Shown here: positions 1 to 8,662 of the stretch, in pieces
Layout of the letters: every line of letters begins with the position of its first letter
How positions within the stretch are numbered: the first letter of the stretch is position 1
DNA from: Desulfovibrio sp. X2
GTDB lineage: Bacteria > Desulfobacterota > Desulfovibrionia > Desulfovibrionales > Desulfovibrionaceae
Direction: 5' to 3'
Length of the DNA: 64,000 bases
NCBI RefSeq assembly: GCF_000422205.1
Contig: NZ_ATHV01000006.1
Location: 1-64,000 of the forward strand
The notes under the pieces: model-generated
Told to the model about the DNA's origin: nothing
Seen by the model: only the letters and a program-made list of their open reading frames with translations
Database searches by the model: none
Translations under genes and position numbers: made by a program

Positions 1-65
1 CGTCCGGGGCCCTTCGTCGTTGCGCGGTCTCGATTCCCTGGTCCGCGCCGTTCAGACCTGCCCCA

Positions 66-977
66 CTATTCCCCGCCGATCTGCCAAGTGAGCCCCCGGC
101 CCTGCGTGGCCTCGCGCAGGAAGCCCTCCAGGGCCTGACGGTCGCGGATGCGCACGCGGAAGCGGGCCGAGACGCCTTCCGGAGCCAGGGTCACCTGCTC
201 CAGGGTGGAGCCGTCGCCCACGCCCGGGGCCGTGGCCAGGCTGCGGGCAAAGGACTGCGCTCCATCCGCAGCGCTCCATCCGCTGACCACGAGGGTGGTG
301 CCGCTGCTTGCGACCACGGCCGTGTGCTCGTGGCTGAAATAGTTGCCCCAGACCCTGAGCCAGACGGTTTCCAGGGACTCGCCCCCCGCCTTCCAGTCGT
401 CGCCGCCGCTTTTCAGCTCCGCGGCGTAGCCGCCGGTGATCGGCTGGATCGTCAGGGCGGGCACGTCCGCGCCCATCCCGCCGCTCTGCCGCGTGAGGCC
501 AGAAAGAAGCTCGAGCCCGGCGAGCGCGTCGCCGGGAACCCTGCCGAGCATGGACAGCGTGTACGGCTGGCTCGTGCGCGCCGTGGCCAGCACGCCCGTC
601 TGCTCGAGGAGGCGGCGCAGGCCCTGGCGGTCCACGGTCACGTCATAGACCGCCTGCACGCCGTCCGGCCCGGTCTGGAAGGACTGTTCCGAATAGCTCT
701 GCACCAGGCTCTGCGCGCGGTCGGAGAGGAACGCATCCAGCCGCGCCTGCCGGGCGGGCGGCAGCTCGACCCCGACGATGGCGCGTGCCTTCTGCTGCAC
801 GGCCTGCACGAAGGCCTTGGCCAGGATCTTGTCCCGGGCTGGGGCCTTGGCCTCGGGCGCGTCGGGCGGGATGGTCACGGTGACGGTGTCGGCCCGGCAG
901 ACGGCCGCCGAGGACAGGAGGACCAGAAAGACCGCAGCGACGGCGCAGAGGCGGCAAAAGGACTTGGACACGTTCAT
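66..977 (-). CDS. Secreted protein of unassigned family
   Basis: A 303-residue protein that starts with a clear signal peptide (Arg/Lys start, hydrophobic stretch near residues 10-25, cleavage near AVCRA). No catalytic motif is recognisable. Residues 30-130 are alpha/beta with many Gln and Ala, and the C-terminal third is rich in beta-type sequence. It is the last gene of a minus-strand set with an LPP20-like protein and two TPR proteins, so an envelope role is likely by context only. The start is uncertain: an AAGGA lies directly against the ATG with no usual spacing. The 65 bases downstream to the window edge hold nothing I can identify. Confidence 0.6.
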   Translation of the reverse strand: MNVSKSFCRLCAVAAVFLVLLSSAAVCRADTVTVTIPPDAPEAKAPARDKILAKAFVQAVQQKARAIVGVELPPARQARLDAFLSDRAQSLVQSYSEQSFQTGPDGVQAVYDVTVDRQGLRRLLEQTGVLATARTSQPYTLSMLGRVPGDALAGLELLSGLTRQSGGMGADVPALTIQPITGGYAAELKSGGDDWKAGGESLETVWLRVWGNYFSHEHTAVVASSGTTLVVSGWSAADGAQSFARSLATAPGVGDGSTLEQVTLAPEGVSARFRVRIRDRQALEGFLREATQGRGLTWQIGGE

Positions 978-1109
978 TCCTTGGGCTTTCGGTTTTCGGA
1001 CCGCGCACGACGCGGGCCATGTCGTGAAGCACAGACTAACTGTTTCGCGGCATCGCCCGCAAGGGCCGGGAGGATGCCAACTGCCGCGCCAGGTTCCGAG
1101 CCGTGCGGA

Positions 1110-2270
1110 TCACTTGAGGACCACGATCACCCGGCACTTCCCCAAAATGTCGCGGCGCGCGGCCGCGTCCCGCAGGGTCGTGGCGTCCGCGTCCGTGAGG
1201 ACCAGGGTCGTGCCGTGCGGCCCGTCGGCGCGCACGGCCTTCACATACAGAGGATTGCCGGCCACCCGCGGGTTGTGCATGGCCTCGTCCATGTTCTTGG
1301 CGTACGCGGCCATGCCCTGCTCCGCGACCACGCGCCTGTCCACGCCCGAGGGGCCGTATACCGGACGTCCCTCCTCGTCCACGATGCGCACGACCATGGC
1401 CGGATCGGCGTCGACGCCCGTGGCGTCGACCACGAGTCCGGTCCAGGCGGCAGCGGACTTGGGAGCGGCCTGTTCCTCTGCGGCCTGCCCCGCGGCAGAC
1501 GACTGCGCGGGGCCCTGCCCGGTCGCCTGCGGCGCGGAAGCTGCCGGAGCCTGCGCTACGGGAAAAGCTGCGGGAGGAGTCTGCGCGGGCAATGCGGCCG
1601 GAACGGACACGGCGCCTGTCATGACGCTTCGCGGCAGCACGGCGTCCGCGAACCGGCCGCGCATGCTCATGCCCACGCGCACCTGCACGCTGCCGTCCGG
1701 CAGGTCGTTCGTCTCGAGGATGCGGGAGTTCTGCAGTTCGCCGTCGAGCCGGGAGCGCACAGTCCTGTTGTGCGCCATGGCCTCGCCCACCGCCTCGTCG
1801 GCGTCGACGCGCACGCCGCGCACCGTCTCGAGGAGATTCCTGCGCGCGACGATCTCGGCCGCGCGCACGGCCATGGCCCGGCCCTGGGCCGGACTGCTCA
1901 CGTAGGGCGGCGGGGCGCCCGTTCCGGTGGCCGTGATCATGCCCGCCTGCCAGTCGATGCGGCCGTCGTTCACCAGCTGGACGTACGCCCCGCCCTCGCC
2001 CTCGGCCGACGTCGGCGGAGCCTGGACCAGCCCGGGGGCCTGCGCCGCGGGCGCGGCCTGTCCGGGCGTCTCGCCCTGCATCGCTCCCGGCTGCGCGGCC
2101 TGGGGCTGCTCCGGCGAGGGAGCGGGCACCTGTGCAGGTGCGGGCGAGGGGGGAAGGTCCGCCGACTCACCGGTGGAGAAATGCGTCACACCCGTCTCCT
2201 GGGCGTACAGCGCGGCGGGGAGAAGAACGAGCAGCAGCGCGGCCAAGGCTGCGCGGATCGTCTGCGACAT
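1110..2270 (-). CDS. LPP20-like secreted protein
   Basis: A 386-residue exported protein. The start at 2270 is chosen because AAGGAG sits 8 nt upstream and a signal peptide (MSQTIRAALAALLLVLLPAA) follows at once; a longer frame upstream lacks both. After a Pro/Ala/Gln-rich linker, residues about 105-220 have the LPP20 pattern: an Ala-rich AMAVRAAEIVARRNLLETV segment, then a G-x-V-x-V strand after a long helix. The C-terminal third reads as a second alpha/beta domain ending in strands (CRVIVVLK). There is no lipobox Cys at the cleavage site, so it is not an obvious lipoprotein. LPP20-type proteins are envelope proteins of unclear function; the family assignment is by pattern only. Confidence 0.55.
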   Translation of the reverse strand: MSQTIRAALAALLLVLLPAALYAQETGVTHFSTGESADLPPSPAPAQVPAPSPEQPQAAQPGAMQGETPGQAAPAAQAPGLVQAPPTSAEGEGGAYVQLVNDGRIDWQAGMITATGTGAPPPYVSSPAQGRAMAVRAAEIVARRNLLETVRGVRVDADEAVGEAMAHNRTVRSRLDGELQNSRILETNDLPDGSVQVRVGMSMRGRFADAVLPRSVMTGAVSVPAALPAQTPPAAFPVAQAPAASAPQATGQGPAQSSAAGQAAEEQAAPKSAAAWTGLVVDATGVDADPAMVVRIVDEEGRPVYGPSGVDRRVVAEQGMAAYAKNMDEAMHNPRVAGNPLYVKAVRADGPHGTTLVLTDADATTLRDAAARRDILGKCRVIVVLK

Positions 2271-2314
2271 GTATCCGACTCCTTCGAAGGCGGTGACCGC
2301 CTCGTTTGTGCGGC

Positions 2315-3133
2315 TCAATACGCCGCAGGCCCGGGACGATGCAAGTCGTCCGCTTCACGCCGCCGACGCGCGGCCAGCGCGGTGTCGCCCGCGGCATCGG
2401 CCCGGTCCGCCGCCTCGCGCAGGCTCCAGTCCAGGGCGAAGACCGCCCCCGCCTCTCCGGGCACAAGACGAAGCGTCTGGCGCCAGGCGTTCATGGCCAG
2501 TTCCTGCTCGCCCACGGCCAGCAGACACCAGCCGAGTTCGATCAGGGCCCCCGCATCGCGCGGCGCCAACTCGACCAGCACGTCCTGCGCCACGCGGGCA
2601 TTTGCAGGCAAGGCCTCGGCCCGGGCCAGCTCCACGCACAGCCGGAGCAGGCCGGGATCGTCCTGCGCGTCTTTCCTGGCCCGCTCGAAGCAGGCCAGGG
2701 CCTCGTCCCTTTTCCCGTCCGCCAGGAGGACGAAGGTCAGCCCGAGGCCGGGCAGGGGCGCGTTTGGATCCAGGCGCAGGGCCTGCGTGAAATCGCGCCG
2801 CGCCGCGTCGCGCTGCCCCGTCTGCAGGGCCAGCATGCCGCGCATGGCCAGGGCCAGGAGGTTCTCGGGATCGACCGCGAGGACGGCATCGAAACGCCCG
2901 GCTGCCGCACTGTAGCGGCGGGCCAGAAAATCCAGCACGCCGAGACGGTAGAGGGCGTAGGGATCGCGGGGGCGCACCGCCAGGACCCTGGAATAGGCCT
3001 CGGCTGCGCGTCCGGGCTGGCCCCTCGCCTCCCACTCCGCGGCCCGCACGAGCTGGTCCTCGGGATCCTGCGCCCCGGCAGTCCGGGGCCAGAGGAGCAG
3101 GCAGGCGACGGCCAGGACGAATGCGAGCATCAT
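2315..3133 (-). CDS. TPR-repeat exported protein
   Basis: A 272-residue protein with a signal peptide (MMLAFVLAVACLLLWPRTAG) followed by about six TPR-like helix pairs. Recurrent features are A-x-x-x-Y/F-x-x-x-L and D/R-P motifs such as LAVRPRDPYALYRLG and LAVDPENLLALAMRG. The start is set by the ATGATG at 3133-3128: the stop of the upstream gene overlaps it (ATGA), and a purine-rich AAGGGGGAGGG precedes it. TPR proteins act as assembly scaffolds; no partner can be named. Translational coupling to the Tat-exported TPR gene suggests that the two act together. Confidence 0.65.
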   Translation of the reverse strand: MMLAFVLAVACLLLWPRTAGAQDPEDQLVRAAEWEARGQPGRAAEAYSRVLAVRPRDPYALYRLGVLDFLARRYSAAAGRFDAVLAVDPENLLALAMRGMLALQTGQRDAARRDFTQALRLDPNAPLPGLGLTFVLLADGKRDEALACFERARKDAQDDPGLLRLCVELARAEALPANARVAQDVLVELAPRDAGALIELGWCLLAVGEQELAMNAWRQTLRLVPGEAGAVFALDWSLREAADRADAAGDTALAARRRREADDLHRPGPAAY

Positions 3134-4257
3134 CCCTCCCCCTTGTGCAGTGCCGCCAGACGAGCAGCCAGGGCCCCGATCTGTCCGCTGCCCTGCGCTT
3201 CGTCCCCTGCATCCGGCGGCAGAACGGCTAGGACTCCCGGCACCCGGCACAGGCCGAGCAGAAAGATGTTCGCGGCCTGCAGCCCGGCCCCCTGACTCCC
3301 CGGCCCTTCCGCCGAAACGCCGCGCAGGGCTTGCGCGACACGGCGCGAACGAGCCGCGGTGAGGCTCTGGAGAAGGCGCTCAAGAGGCTCGGTGACGGAT
3401 GGCCCTGGAGAGGCGACCGCTCCCCGTCCAGCCGAAAGGGCGTTCTCCCTGACGGCCACGATCCCGGCTGCAGGCGACGAAGGATATTCGGCCCAGGTGA
3501 AAAACTCCGCACTTCCGGCTGCTCCGCTCCCCTGCCCTGCCACCGCCACGCGCAGGCAGAGCAGCAGGTCGGCGCACTGCCGCCCGGGCAGCGCGGCGCG
3601 CTCGGACAGCGGCAGGCTCAGACCGTTCGATCGTGTCAGGTCCACGCGCAGGGAGGGCGCCGCGTCCCGCAGTGCCCGTTGCAGCCGCAGGGCGAGATGC
3701 AGTCCCGGGTCGGGAGCGGCCGGTCCGCCCGGGTCGATGACCAGCCGGGACAGACGCGCCTTTCCTTCCGGCTCCGCCCGGAGCGCAGCGATCTCGGCCG
3801 CGGCCCGCTGCTCGGATTCCGCGGGCTGCGGCATGCTCGTCCTCTGTCCGACGGGCGCCGGAGGCAGGGCGTGCATGGCGATGCGCTCGAGCATCATGCG
3901 CGCCTGCACGTCCCCCGGATGCAGGCGCAGCACGTGTCGAAAACACTCGCGCGCCTCCCGCGGTCTCCCCCCGAAGAATCTGGCCTTTCCGAGCAGTCCC
4001 CAGAGCCACTCGTTCTCCGGAGCGGCCGCGACCGCTTCGGCCAGAAGCTGCTCCGCCTCCGCATAGCGTCCCGCAAGTAGGAGTTCCTGTCCCTTGTTGG
4101 CCGCCGCTGCGGATTCGGAGGCGGCCCGGGCCAGACCGGGCAGAGGAAGCAGCGCCGCCCCGGCCGCGCAGACCGCCGCCGTGCGCAGAAAGGCGCGCCG
4201 CGAGAGGGAAGCAGGTCTCTGGTTCCAAAACTCACAAATATATGGAAAACGTTGCAT
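3130..4257 (-). CDS. Tat-exported TPR protein
   Basis: A 375-residue protein with a twin-arginine signal: S-R-R-A-F-L-R near residue 20, a hydrophobic stretch, and A-R-A at the probable cleavage site. Two to three TPR-like units follow (GRYAEAEQLLAEAVAAAPEN, GRPREARECFRHVLRLHPGD). The C-terminal 250 residues are Ala/Gly/Arg-rich with alternating strand and helix and match nothing I recognise. ATG at 4257 is preferred to an upstream in-frame ATG at 4308 because it places the twin-Arg at the usual depth. It is the first gene of the four-gene envelope operon and runs divergently from the SixA-like gene. Confidence 0.6.
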   Translation of the reverse strand: MQRFPYICEFWNQRPASLSRRAFLRTAAVCAAGAALLPLPGLARAASESAAAANKGQELLLAGRYAEAEQLLAEAVAAAPENEWLWGLLGKARFFGGRPREARECFRHVLRLHPGDVQARMMLERIAMHALPPAPVGQRTSMPQPAESEQRAAAEIAALRAEPEGKARLSRLVIDPGGPAAPDPGLHLALRLQRALRDAAPSLRVDLTRSNGLSLPLSERAALPGRQCADLLLCLRVAVAGQGSGAAGSAEFFTWAEYPSSPAAGIVAVRENALSAGRGAVASPGPSVTEPLERLLQSLTAARSRRVAQALRGVSAEGPGSQGAGLQAANIFLLGLCRVPGVLAVLPPDAGDEAQGSGQIGALAARLAALHKGEG

Positions 4258-4334
4258 GGCTCGCCGCTTTGATGCAATGATGTGCGGACAGGGGGGACGT
4301 CCCCGCATCCGAGACGCTTGTACCAGGGTGGCCC

Positions 4335-4820
4335 ATGGAACTCTACCTCATGCAACACGGCGCATGCCTCTCCGAGGACATCGACCCCGCACGGCCCCTT
4401 TCACCTGTCGGCTCGGACACCGCCGCCAAGGCGGGCAGGACCCTGCGCGCCTTCGGCGTCCGGCCGGGACTGATCGTCTCGAGTCCCAAGCTGCGAGCCC
4501 GCCAGACCGCGGCCATCGTGGCCAGGGAGCTGGAGTACCCGGCCGCGCAGCTCGCCGTGCACGACTCCCTGAACCCCATGGGCAAGCCGGACGAGGCCCT
4601 TTCGCTGCTCAAGGAGGCCTGGGATGCGGAAAGCGTGCTCCTCGTCGGGCACCTCCCCCATCTGAACCACTTCGTCTCGCGCCTCGCCTGCCGGAGCGGC
4701 GAGGTCAACCTGAGCGTCGAGAACGCGGGCTTGACCCGTATCGACCTTACGCAGCCCTTGCCTGGGCAGGGAAGAATCAGTTGGCACATCAAACCATTTC
4801 TATATACCCTATTGAAATGA
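4335..4820 (+). CDS. SixA-like phosphohistidine phosphatase
   Basis: A 161-residue protein of the short histidine phosphatase (SixA) subfamily, expected to remove phosphate from phosphohistidine on a phosphotransfer protein. The catalytic His is in LMQHG (H8). The usual R-H-G is Q-H-G here, with Gln in place of the first Arg. The other conserved parts are present: SSPKLRARQTA (second Arg) and the late VGHLPHLNH with the second His. The length is normal for SixA. It is monocistronic, with a weak AGGGTGG ahead of the ATG. Substrate unknown; no PTS or Hpt gene is adjacent. Confidence 0.75.
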   Translation: MELYLMQHGACLSEDIDPARPLSPVGSDTAAKAGRTLRAFGVRPGLIVSSPKLRARQTAAIVARELEYPAAQLAVHDSLNPMGKPDEALSLLKEAWDAESVLLVGHLPHLNHFVSRLACRSGEVNLSVENAGLTRIDLTQPLPGQGRISWHIKPFLYTLLK

Positions 4821-4838
4821 TTAATACATACGCAGGTA

Positions 4839-4852
4839 CGTGAATTTTCACG
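4839..4852. promoter_or_regulatory. Short inverted repeat upstream of ech
   Basis: Arms CGTGAA and TTCACG flank a TT. It lies between the sixA-like gene and echA. The half-sites resemble those of Rex or CRP/FNR-type operators, but the spacing is shorter (GTGAA-N2-TTCAC against N4 for Rex; TGA-N4-TCA against N6 for CRP), so no regulator is assigned. Confidence 0.3.
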
Positions 4853-5012
4853 CTATCTCTTGACTTTTCTGGCGTTTTCCACGACCTTGCTCCAGTCTCA
4901 AAACAATCTGGAACCGGCTCCTCGCTCGTCGAGGGCGGCTGATTCCGACGCATCCTCAAAAAGGTTTATTCGGCGTTCGATCGGCGATGTGGCGTCGCCT
5001 TTCGTCCTCCGA

Positions 5013-5038
5013 CCGGAAGGATGGCTCCATCCTTCCGG
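5013..5038. promoter_or_regulatory. Perfect 12-bp inverted repeat in ech leader
   Basis: Left arm CCGGAAGGATGG (5013-5024), CT, right arm CCATCCTTCCGG (5027-5038). As RNA it can form an 11-bp stem with a GCTC loop. It ends 28 nt before the echA ATG and is not followed by a T run, so it is not a simple terminator. A smaller 5-bp hairpin (4983-4987 with 4995-4999) lies just upstream. It may be a repressor operator or an mRNA structure affecting translation or stability. Confidence 0.5.
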
Positions 5039-5066
5039 GGGGCGATAACTTCAAAGTGAGGACCGC

Positions 5067-6965
5067 ATGTTGGAAACCCTGCTCTTTCTCCTCATCGTCT
5101 TCCCAATATTGGGTGGGCTGGCCTGTTACATCGTTCCGACGCGATTGCTGCGCGGGGCCGTCATAGTCGGCACCTGCGCCCTGACCGCGGCGGCGGCGGT
5201 GGCGCTGCTCATGCACGGCTCATCGCAGACGACTCCCGAGTCCCTGTTCCTGATCCCGGTGCGCGGGCTGATCACCCTGCTCGATTTCGCTCTGCTCGGC
5301 GTCATCCTCTGGTACGCCTTCCGGCTGAAGAACGGCCTCCTCAAGGTCATCTTCGGCTTCCAGATCGTGGCCCTGGCCTTCTATGAGCTGTTCCAGGCGC
5401 ACCACACGAACGCGCAGACCTTCTACGTCGACACCCTGTCGATCATCATGGTCCTGGTGGTCTCCATCGTCGGCTCGCTCATCTGCCTCTACGCCATTCC
5501 CTACATGAAGGCCCACGAGGAGCACCTCCATCTGGAGAAGAGCCGGCAGCCCCGCTTCTTCCTCTTCCTGGTGGGCTTCCTCGGCGCCATGAACGGCCTG
5601 GTGCTGGCGGACGACATCTCCTTCGTCTACTTCTTCTTCGAGATCACGACCTTCTGCTCCTTCATGCTCATCGGCCACGACCAGACCGACGAGGCGAAGA
5701 AGAACGCCACCCGTGCCCTCGTGCTGAACGGCGTGGGCGGCGTGGCCTTCGTCCTGGGCATGATCGGCATCTATGCGTCGGCCCAGACCATGTCCATCCA
5801 GGAGCTCCTGCACAGCGGCTCCATCGCCCCGGGACTGCTCTTCGCGGTCTCCCTCATCTGCCTCGCGGGCTTCACCAAGGCCGCGCAGCTGCCCTTCCAG
5901 AGCTGGCTGCTCGGCGCCATGGTCGCGCCCACGCCGGTCTCCGCGCTGCTGCACTCTTCGACCATGGTCAAGGCAGGCGTCTTCCTCGTGCTGCGCTTCG
6001 CCCCCATCTACGCCGGGACCTTCCTGGGCACGGCCGTGGCCGTGTGCGGCTCCTTCACCTTCGTGGCCGCGGCCGCGCTGGCCGTGGGACAGTCCAACGC
6101 CAAGAAGATCCTGGCCTACTCGACCATCTCGAACCTCGGCCTGATGATCGCCTGCGCCGGTCTGGGCACGGCCCAGGCCATCACCGCCGGAGTGCTCCTG
6201 CTCGTCTTCCACGCCGTGTCCAAGGGGCTCCTCTTCTGCTGCGTGGGCCACATCGAGCAGCATATCGGCAGCCGCGACATCGAAGCCATGCGCGGCCTCT
6301 CCGCGACCATGCCGCGCGCGGCGCTGATCACCATCGCCGGTCTCATCACCATGATGCTGCCGCCCTTCGGCGTGCTGCTCTCCAAGTGGATGGCCATCGA
6401 GGCGGCCGGACACAACCTCTTCGTGATCATCATGCTCGCCGTGGGCAGCGCGCTCACGGTGCTCATCTACGCGCGCTGGGGCGGCAACCTCATGAGCGCG
6501 CCCTACAAGGCGGAGCCCAAGCACCCGGCCATGCCGGTGCTCACGGCCATCCCGCTGCTCTCCATGGCCATCGGAGCGCTCGTGCTCTCCCTGGCCGCGC
6601 CGCTGCTCTACACCCGCCTCGTCATGCCGCTGCTGGCCTCCGCCCCCTATCAGGTGGCCGAAGGCACGCTGACGAGCCCGGTGGGCGCCTTCGCCATCTA
6701 CCCCCTGTTCCTGCTGCTCGCCGTGGCCTTCTTCTTCGCCATGCGCGCCGTGCTGCGCTCCAAGGAGACCCGCTACATCCCGCCCTACTTCGCGGGCATC
6801 AACCTGCCGGACTCCTCGGGCTTCACCGGCCCCCTGGGCGCGCCCGTGGCCTATGAGAGCTCCAACTACTACCTCACCGCCATCTTCGGGGAGGACAAGC
6901 TGACACTGTGGATCAACATGGGAGCGGCCATGCTGCTCGCCATGATGATCGGGGGGGCGCTGTAA
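5067..6965 (+). CDS. echA: Ech hydrogenase subunit A (NuoL-like)
   Basis: A 632-residue integral membrane subunit with about 15 hydrophobic helices. It belongs to the NuoL/NuoM/MrpA antiporter-like family and forms the ion-translocating arm of Ech. The family core is easily seen: FFEITTFCSFMLIG, then LPFQSWLLGAMVAPTPVSAL followed by HSSTMVKAG with the conserved lysine. Its length matches other EchA proteins (about 630-650) and is longer than NuoM. ATG at 5067 is preceded by GTGAGG. It is the first gene of a tightly packed six-gene operon; its TAA overlaps the echB ATG by one base. Confidence 0.93.
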   Translation: MLETLLFLLIVFPILGGLACYIVPTRLLRGAVIVGTCALTAAAAVALLMHGSSQTTPESLFLIPVRGLITLLDFALLGVILWYAFRLKNGLLKVIFGFQIVALAFYELFQAHHTNAQTFYVDTLSIIMVLVVSIVGSLICLYAIPYMKAHEEHLHLEKSRQPRFFLFLVGFLGAMNGLVLADDISFVYFFFEITTFCSFMLIGHDQTDEAKKNATRALVLNGVGGVAFVLGMIGIYASAQTMSIQELLHSGSIAPGLLFAVSLICLAGFTKAAQLPFQSWLLGAMVAPTPVSALLHSSTMVKAGVFLVLRFAPIYAGTFLGTAVAVCGSFTFVAAAALAVGQSNAKKILAYSTISNLGLMIACAGLGTAQAITAGVLLLVFHAVSKGLLFCCVGHIEQHIGSRDIEAMRGLSATMPRAALITIAGLITMMLPPFGVLLSKWMAIEAAGHNLFVIIMLAVGSALTVLIYARWGGNLMSAPYKAEPKHPAMPVLTAIPLLSMAIGALVLSLAAPLLYTRLVMPLLASAPYQVAEGTLTSPVGAFAIYPLFLLLAVAFFFAMRAVLRSKETRYIPPYFAGINLPDSSGFTGPLGAPVAYESSNYYLTAIFGEDKLTLWINMGAAMLLAMMIGGAL

Positions 6966-7819
6966 TGACCGCGATCATACTCGGCATCATCGGCATCGTG
7001 CTGGCCCCGCTCGTAGGCGGCCTCATCGCGGGACTGGACAGGAAGGTCACGGCGCGCATGCAGTCGCGCTTCGGCCCGCCCATCTTCCAGCCCTTCTACG
7101 ACGTCTTCAAGCTCTTCGGAAAGGAAGCCGCCATCGTCAACGTGTGGCAGGTCTTCTGCGCCTATACCTACCTCGCGGCCGCGGCCATCTCCGTGGGCCT
7201 GCTCTTCGCGGGCTCCGACCTGCTCCTGCTCTTCTTCGTGCAGGCGGTCGGCGCGGTCTTCCTGGTCTTCGGCGCCCTGTCCGCGCCCTCGCCCTACTCC
7301 CAGGTCGGCGCGAACCGCGAGCTGCTCCAGATCCTGGCCTACGAGCCGCTGATCATCCTGGTCTTCGTGGGCATCTACCTGACCACGGGATCGTTCAAGA
7401 TCTCGGCCATCCTGGCCCAGAACCAGCCGCTGCTGCCCCAGCTGCCGCTGCTCTTCCTGGCGCTCAGCTACGCGCTGACCATCAAGCTGCGCAAATCCCC
7501 CTTCGACCTCTCCACGAGCCACCACGGCCACCAGGAGCTGGTCAAGGGCGTGCTCATCGAATACTCGGGCCCCTACCTCGCCCTGGTCGAGGTCGCCCAC
7601 TGGTACGAGACCATCCTGGTCCTCGGCCTGTGCGCGCTCTTCTGGCACACCTCGCTCATCGGCATGGCCGTCCTGCTGGTGCTCACCTACTTCGCGGAAA
7701 TCCTCCTGGACAACGTCACCGCGCGCATGACCTGGCGCTGGATGCTCGGCTACGTCTGGGGCATCGGCCTGGCCATGTCCGCCGTGAACCTCGTCTGGAT
7801 CACCTTCAAGGGGGCCTAA
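6965..7819 (+). CDS. echB: Ech hydrogenase subunit B (NuoH-like)
   Basis: A 284-residue membrane protein with about eight helices, homologous to NuoH/HycD, which anchors the hydrogenase module to the membrane arm. The conserved cytoplasmic loops are present: GLDRKVTARMQSRFGPPIFQ near the N-terminus, the PYSQVGANRELLQ segment and KSPFDLSTSHHGHQELVKG in the middle. The start is the ATG at 6965, which shares its A with the echA stop; frames further upstream would invade echA. Only a G-rich run precedes it, so translation is probably coupled to echA. echC begins one base after the stop. Confidence 0.93.
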   Translation: MTAIILGIIGIVLAPLVGGLIAGLDRKVTARMQSRFGPPIFQPFYDVFKLFGKEAAIVNVWQVFCAYTYLAAAAISVGLLFAGSDLLLLFFVQAVGAVFLVFGALSAPSPYSQVGANRELLQILAYEPLIILVFVGIYLTTGSFKISAILAQNQPLLPQLPLLFLALSYALTIKLRKSPFDLSTSHHGHQELVKGVLIEYSGPYLALVEVAHWYETILVLGLCALFWHTSLIGMAVLLVLTYFAEILLDNVTARMTWRWMLGYVWGIGLAMSAVNLVWITFKGA

Positions 7820-7820
7820 G

Positions 7821-8267
7821 ATGTTCAAGAAGATGATAGAGAAATCGCAGCTGAAGTCGCCGTGGATCATCCACTTCGACTGCGGCTCCTGCAACGGCTG
7901 CGACATCGAGGTCCTGGCCTGCCTGACGCCCCTGTACGACGTCGAGCGCTTCGGCATCGTCAACGTGGGCAACCCCAAGCACGCCGACGTGCTCCTGGTC
8001 ACCGGCACGGTCAACCACAGGAACAAGCACGTCCTGAAGAACATCTACGACCAGATGCCCGGCCCCAAGCTGGTCATCGCCATCGGCGCCTGCGGCCTGT
8101 CCGGCGGCGTCTTCCGCGAGGCCCCGAACGTCGTGGGCGGCGTGGACAAGATCATCCCCGTGGACGTGTACGTGCCCGGCTGCCCGCCCAAGCCCGAGGC
8201 GATCATCGACGGCGTTGTGGCGGGACTGGGCAAGCTGGCCGAGCTGCAGAAGCAGGCCGCAGGCTAG
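7821..8267 (+). CDS. echC: Ech hydrogenase small subunit (EchC, NuoB-like)
   Basis: A 148-residue small subunit that carries the proximal [4Fe-4S] cluster and passes electrons between EchF and the NiFe site. Cluster ligands are visible: CGSCNGCDIE (C24 and C27 in the CxxC position), C91 in GACGLSGG, and C121 in PGCPPKPE. It lacks the N-terminal Tat signal and the extra distal cluster of uptake hydrogenases, as expected for a group 4 enzyme. Length and motif order match EchC and CooL. It lies between echB (1 nt) and echD (12 nt). Confidence 0.94.
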   Translation: MFKKMIEKSQLKSPWIIHFDCGSCNGCDIEVLACLTPLYDVERFGIVNVGNPKHADVLLVTGTVNHRNKHVLKNIYDQMPGPKLVIAIGACGLSGGVFREAPNVVGGVDKIIPVDVYVPGCPPKPEAIIDGVVAGLGKLAELQKQAAG

Positions 8268-8279
8268 GAGGCACCGATA

Positions 8280-8645
8280 ATGCAACTCGATACCATCACC
8301 GTCACCCCCGACACCCTCATCGGCGAGGTCGCGAAGCTCAAGAACGACGGCTGGCGCATGGTCACCATGACCTGCGTGGACGTAAGCGAGGAGGAGTTCC
8401 AGCTCCTCTACCACTTCGACAAGGAGCTCGCGGAGCGCCACCTGCGCATGAACCTGCCCAAGGGGCAGGCCGCGCCGAGCATCACGCCGACCCTGTTCAT
8501 GGCCGTGCTCGTGGAGAACGAGATCAAGGACCACTACGGCGTCTGCTTCGATGGTCTGCCGCTCGATTTCGACGGCAGGCTCTACCTGGAGGACGAGGTC
8601 AAGGCCACGCCCTTCTGCAAATACGGCACGGTCCGTAAACAGTAA
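8280..8645 (+). CDS. echD: Ech hydrogenase subunit D (NuoC-like)
   Basis: A 121-residue protein related to NuoC (30-kDa subunit). It has no cofactor motif and helps to hold the small and large subunits together. It contains the NuoC-type strand-rich core (GWRMVTMTCVDVSEEEFQLL, then the NEIKDHYGVCF region, equivalent to the E-x-x-D-x-F/Y-G motif). ATG at 8280 follows AGGAGG at good spacing. Length agrees with EchD (about 120-130), which is shorter than NuoC of complex I. Confidence 0.9.
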   Translation: MQLDTITVTPDTLIGEVAKLKNDGWRMVTMTCVDVSEEEFQLLYHFDKELAERHLRMNLPKGQAAPSITPTLFMAVLVENEIKDHYGVCFDGLPLDFDGRLYLEDEVKATPFCKYGTVRKQ

Positions 8646-8662
8646 GCGAGCGGAGAGAACAC

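Noticed and set aside
324-2915. Long plus-strand frame opposite the envelope operon
   Set aside because: Arg/Gly/His-rich, no motif, antisense to genes with signal peptides and ribosome sites.
4860-5048. Small TTG-started frame in the ech leader (62 codons)
   Set aside because: No ribosome site, no recognisable sequence, and it runs through the inverted repeat.
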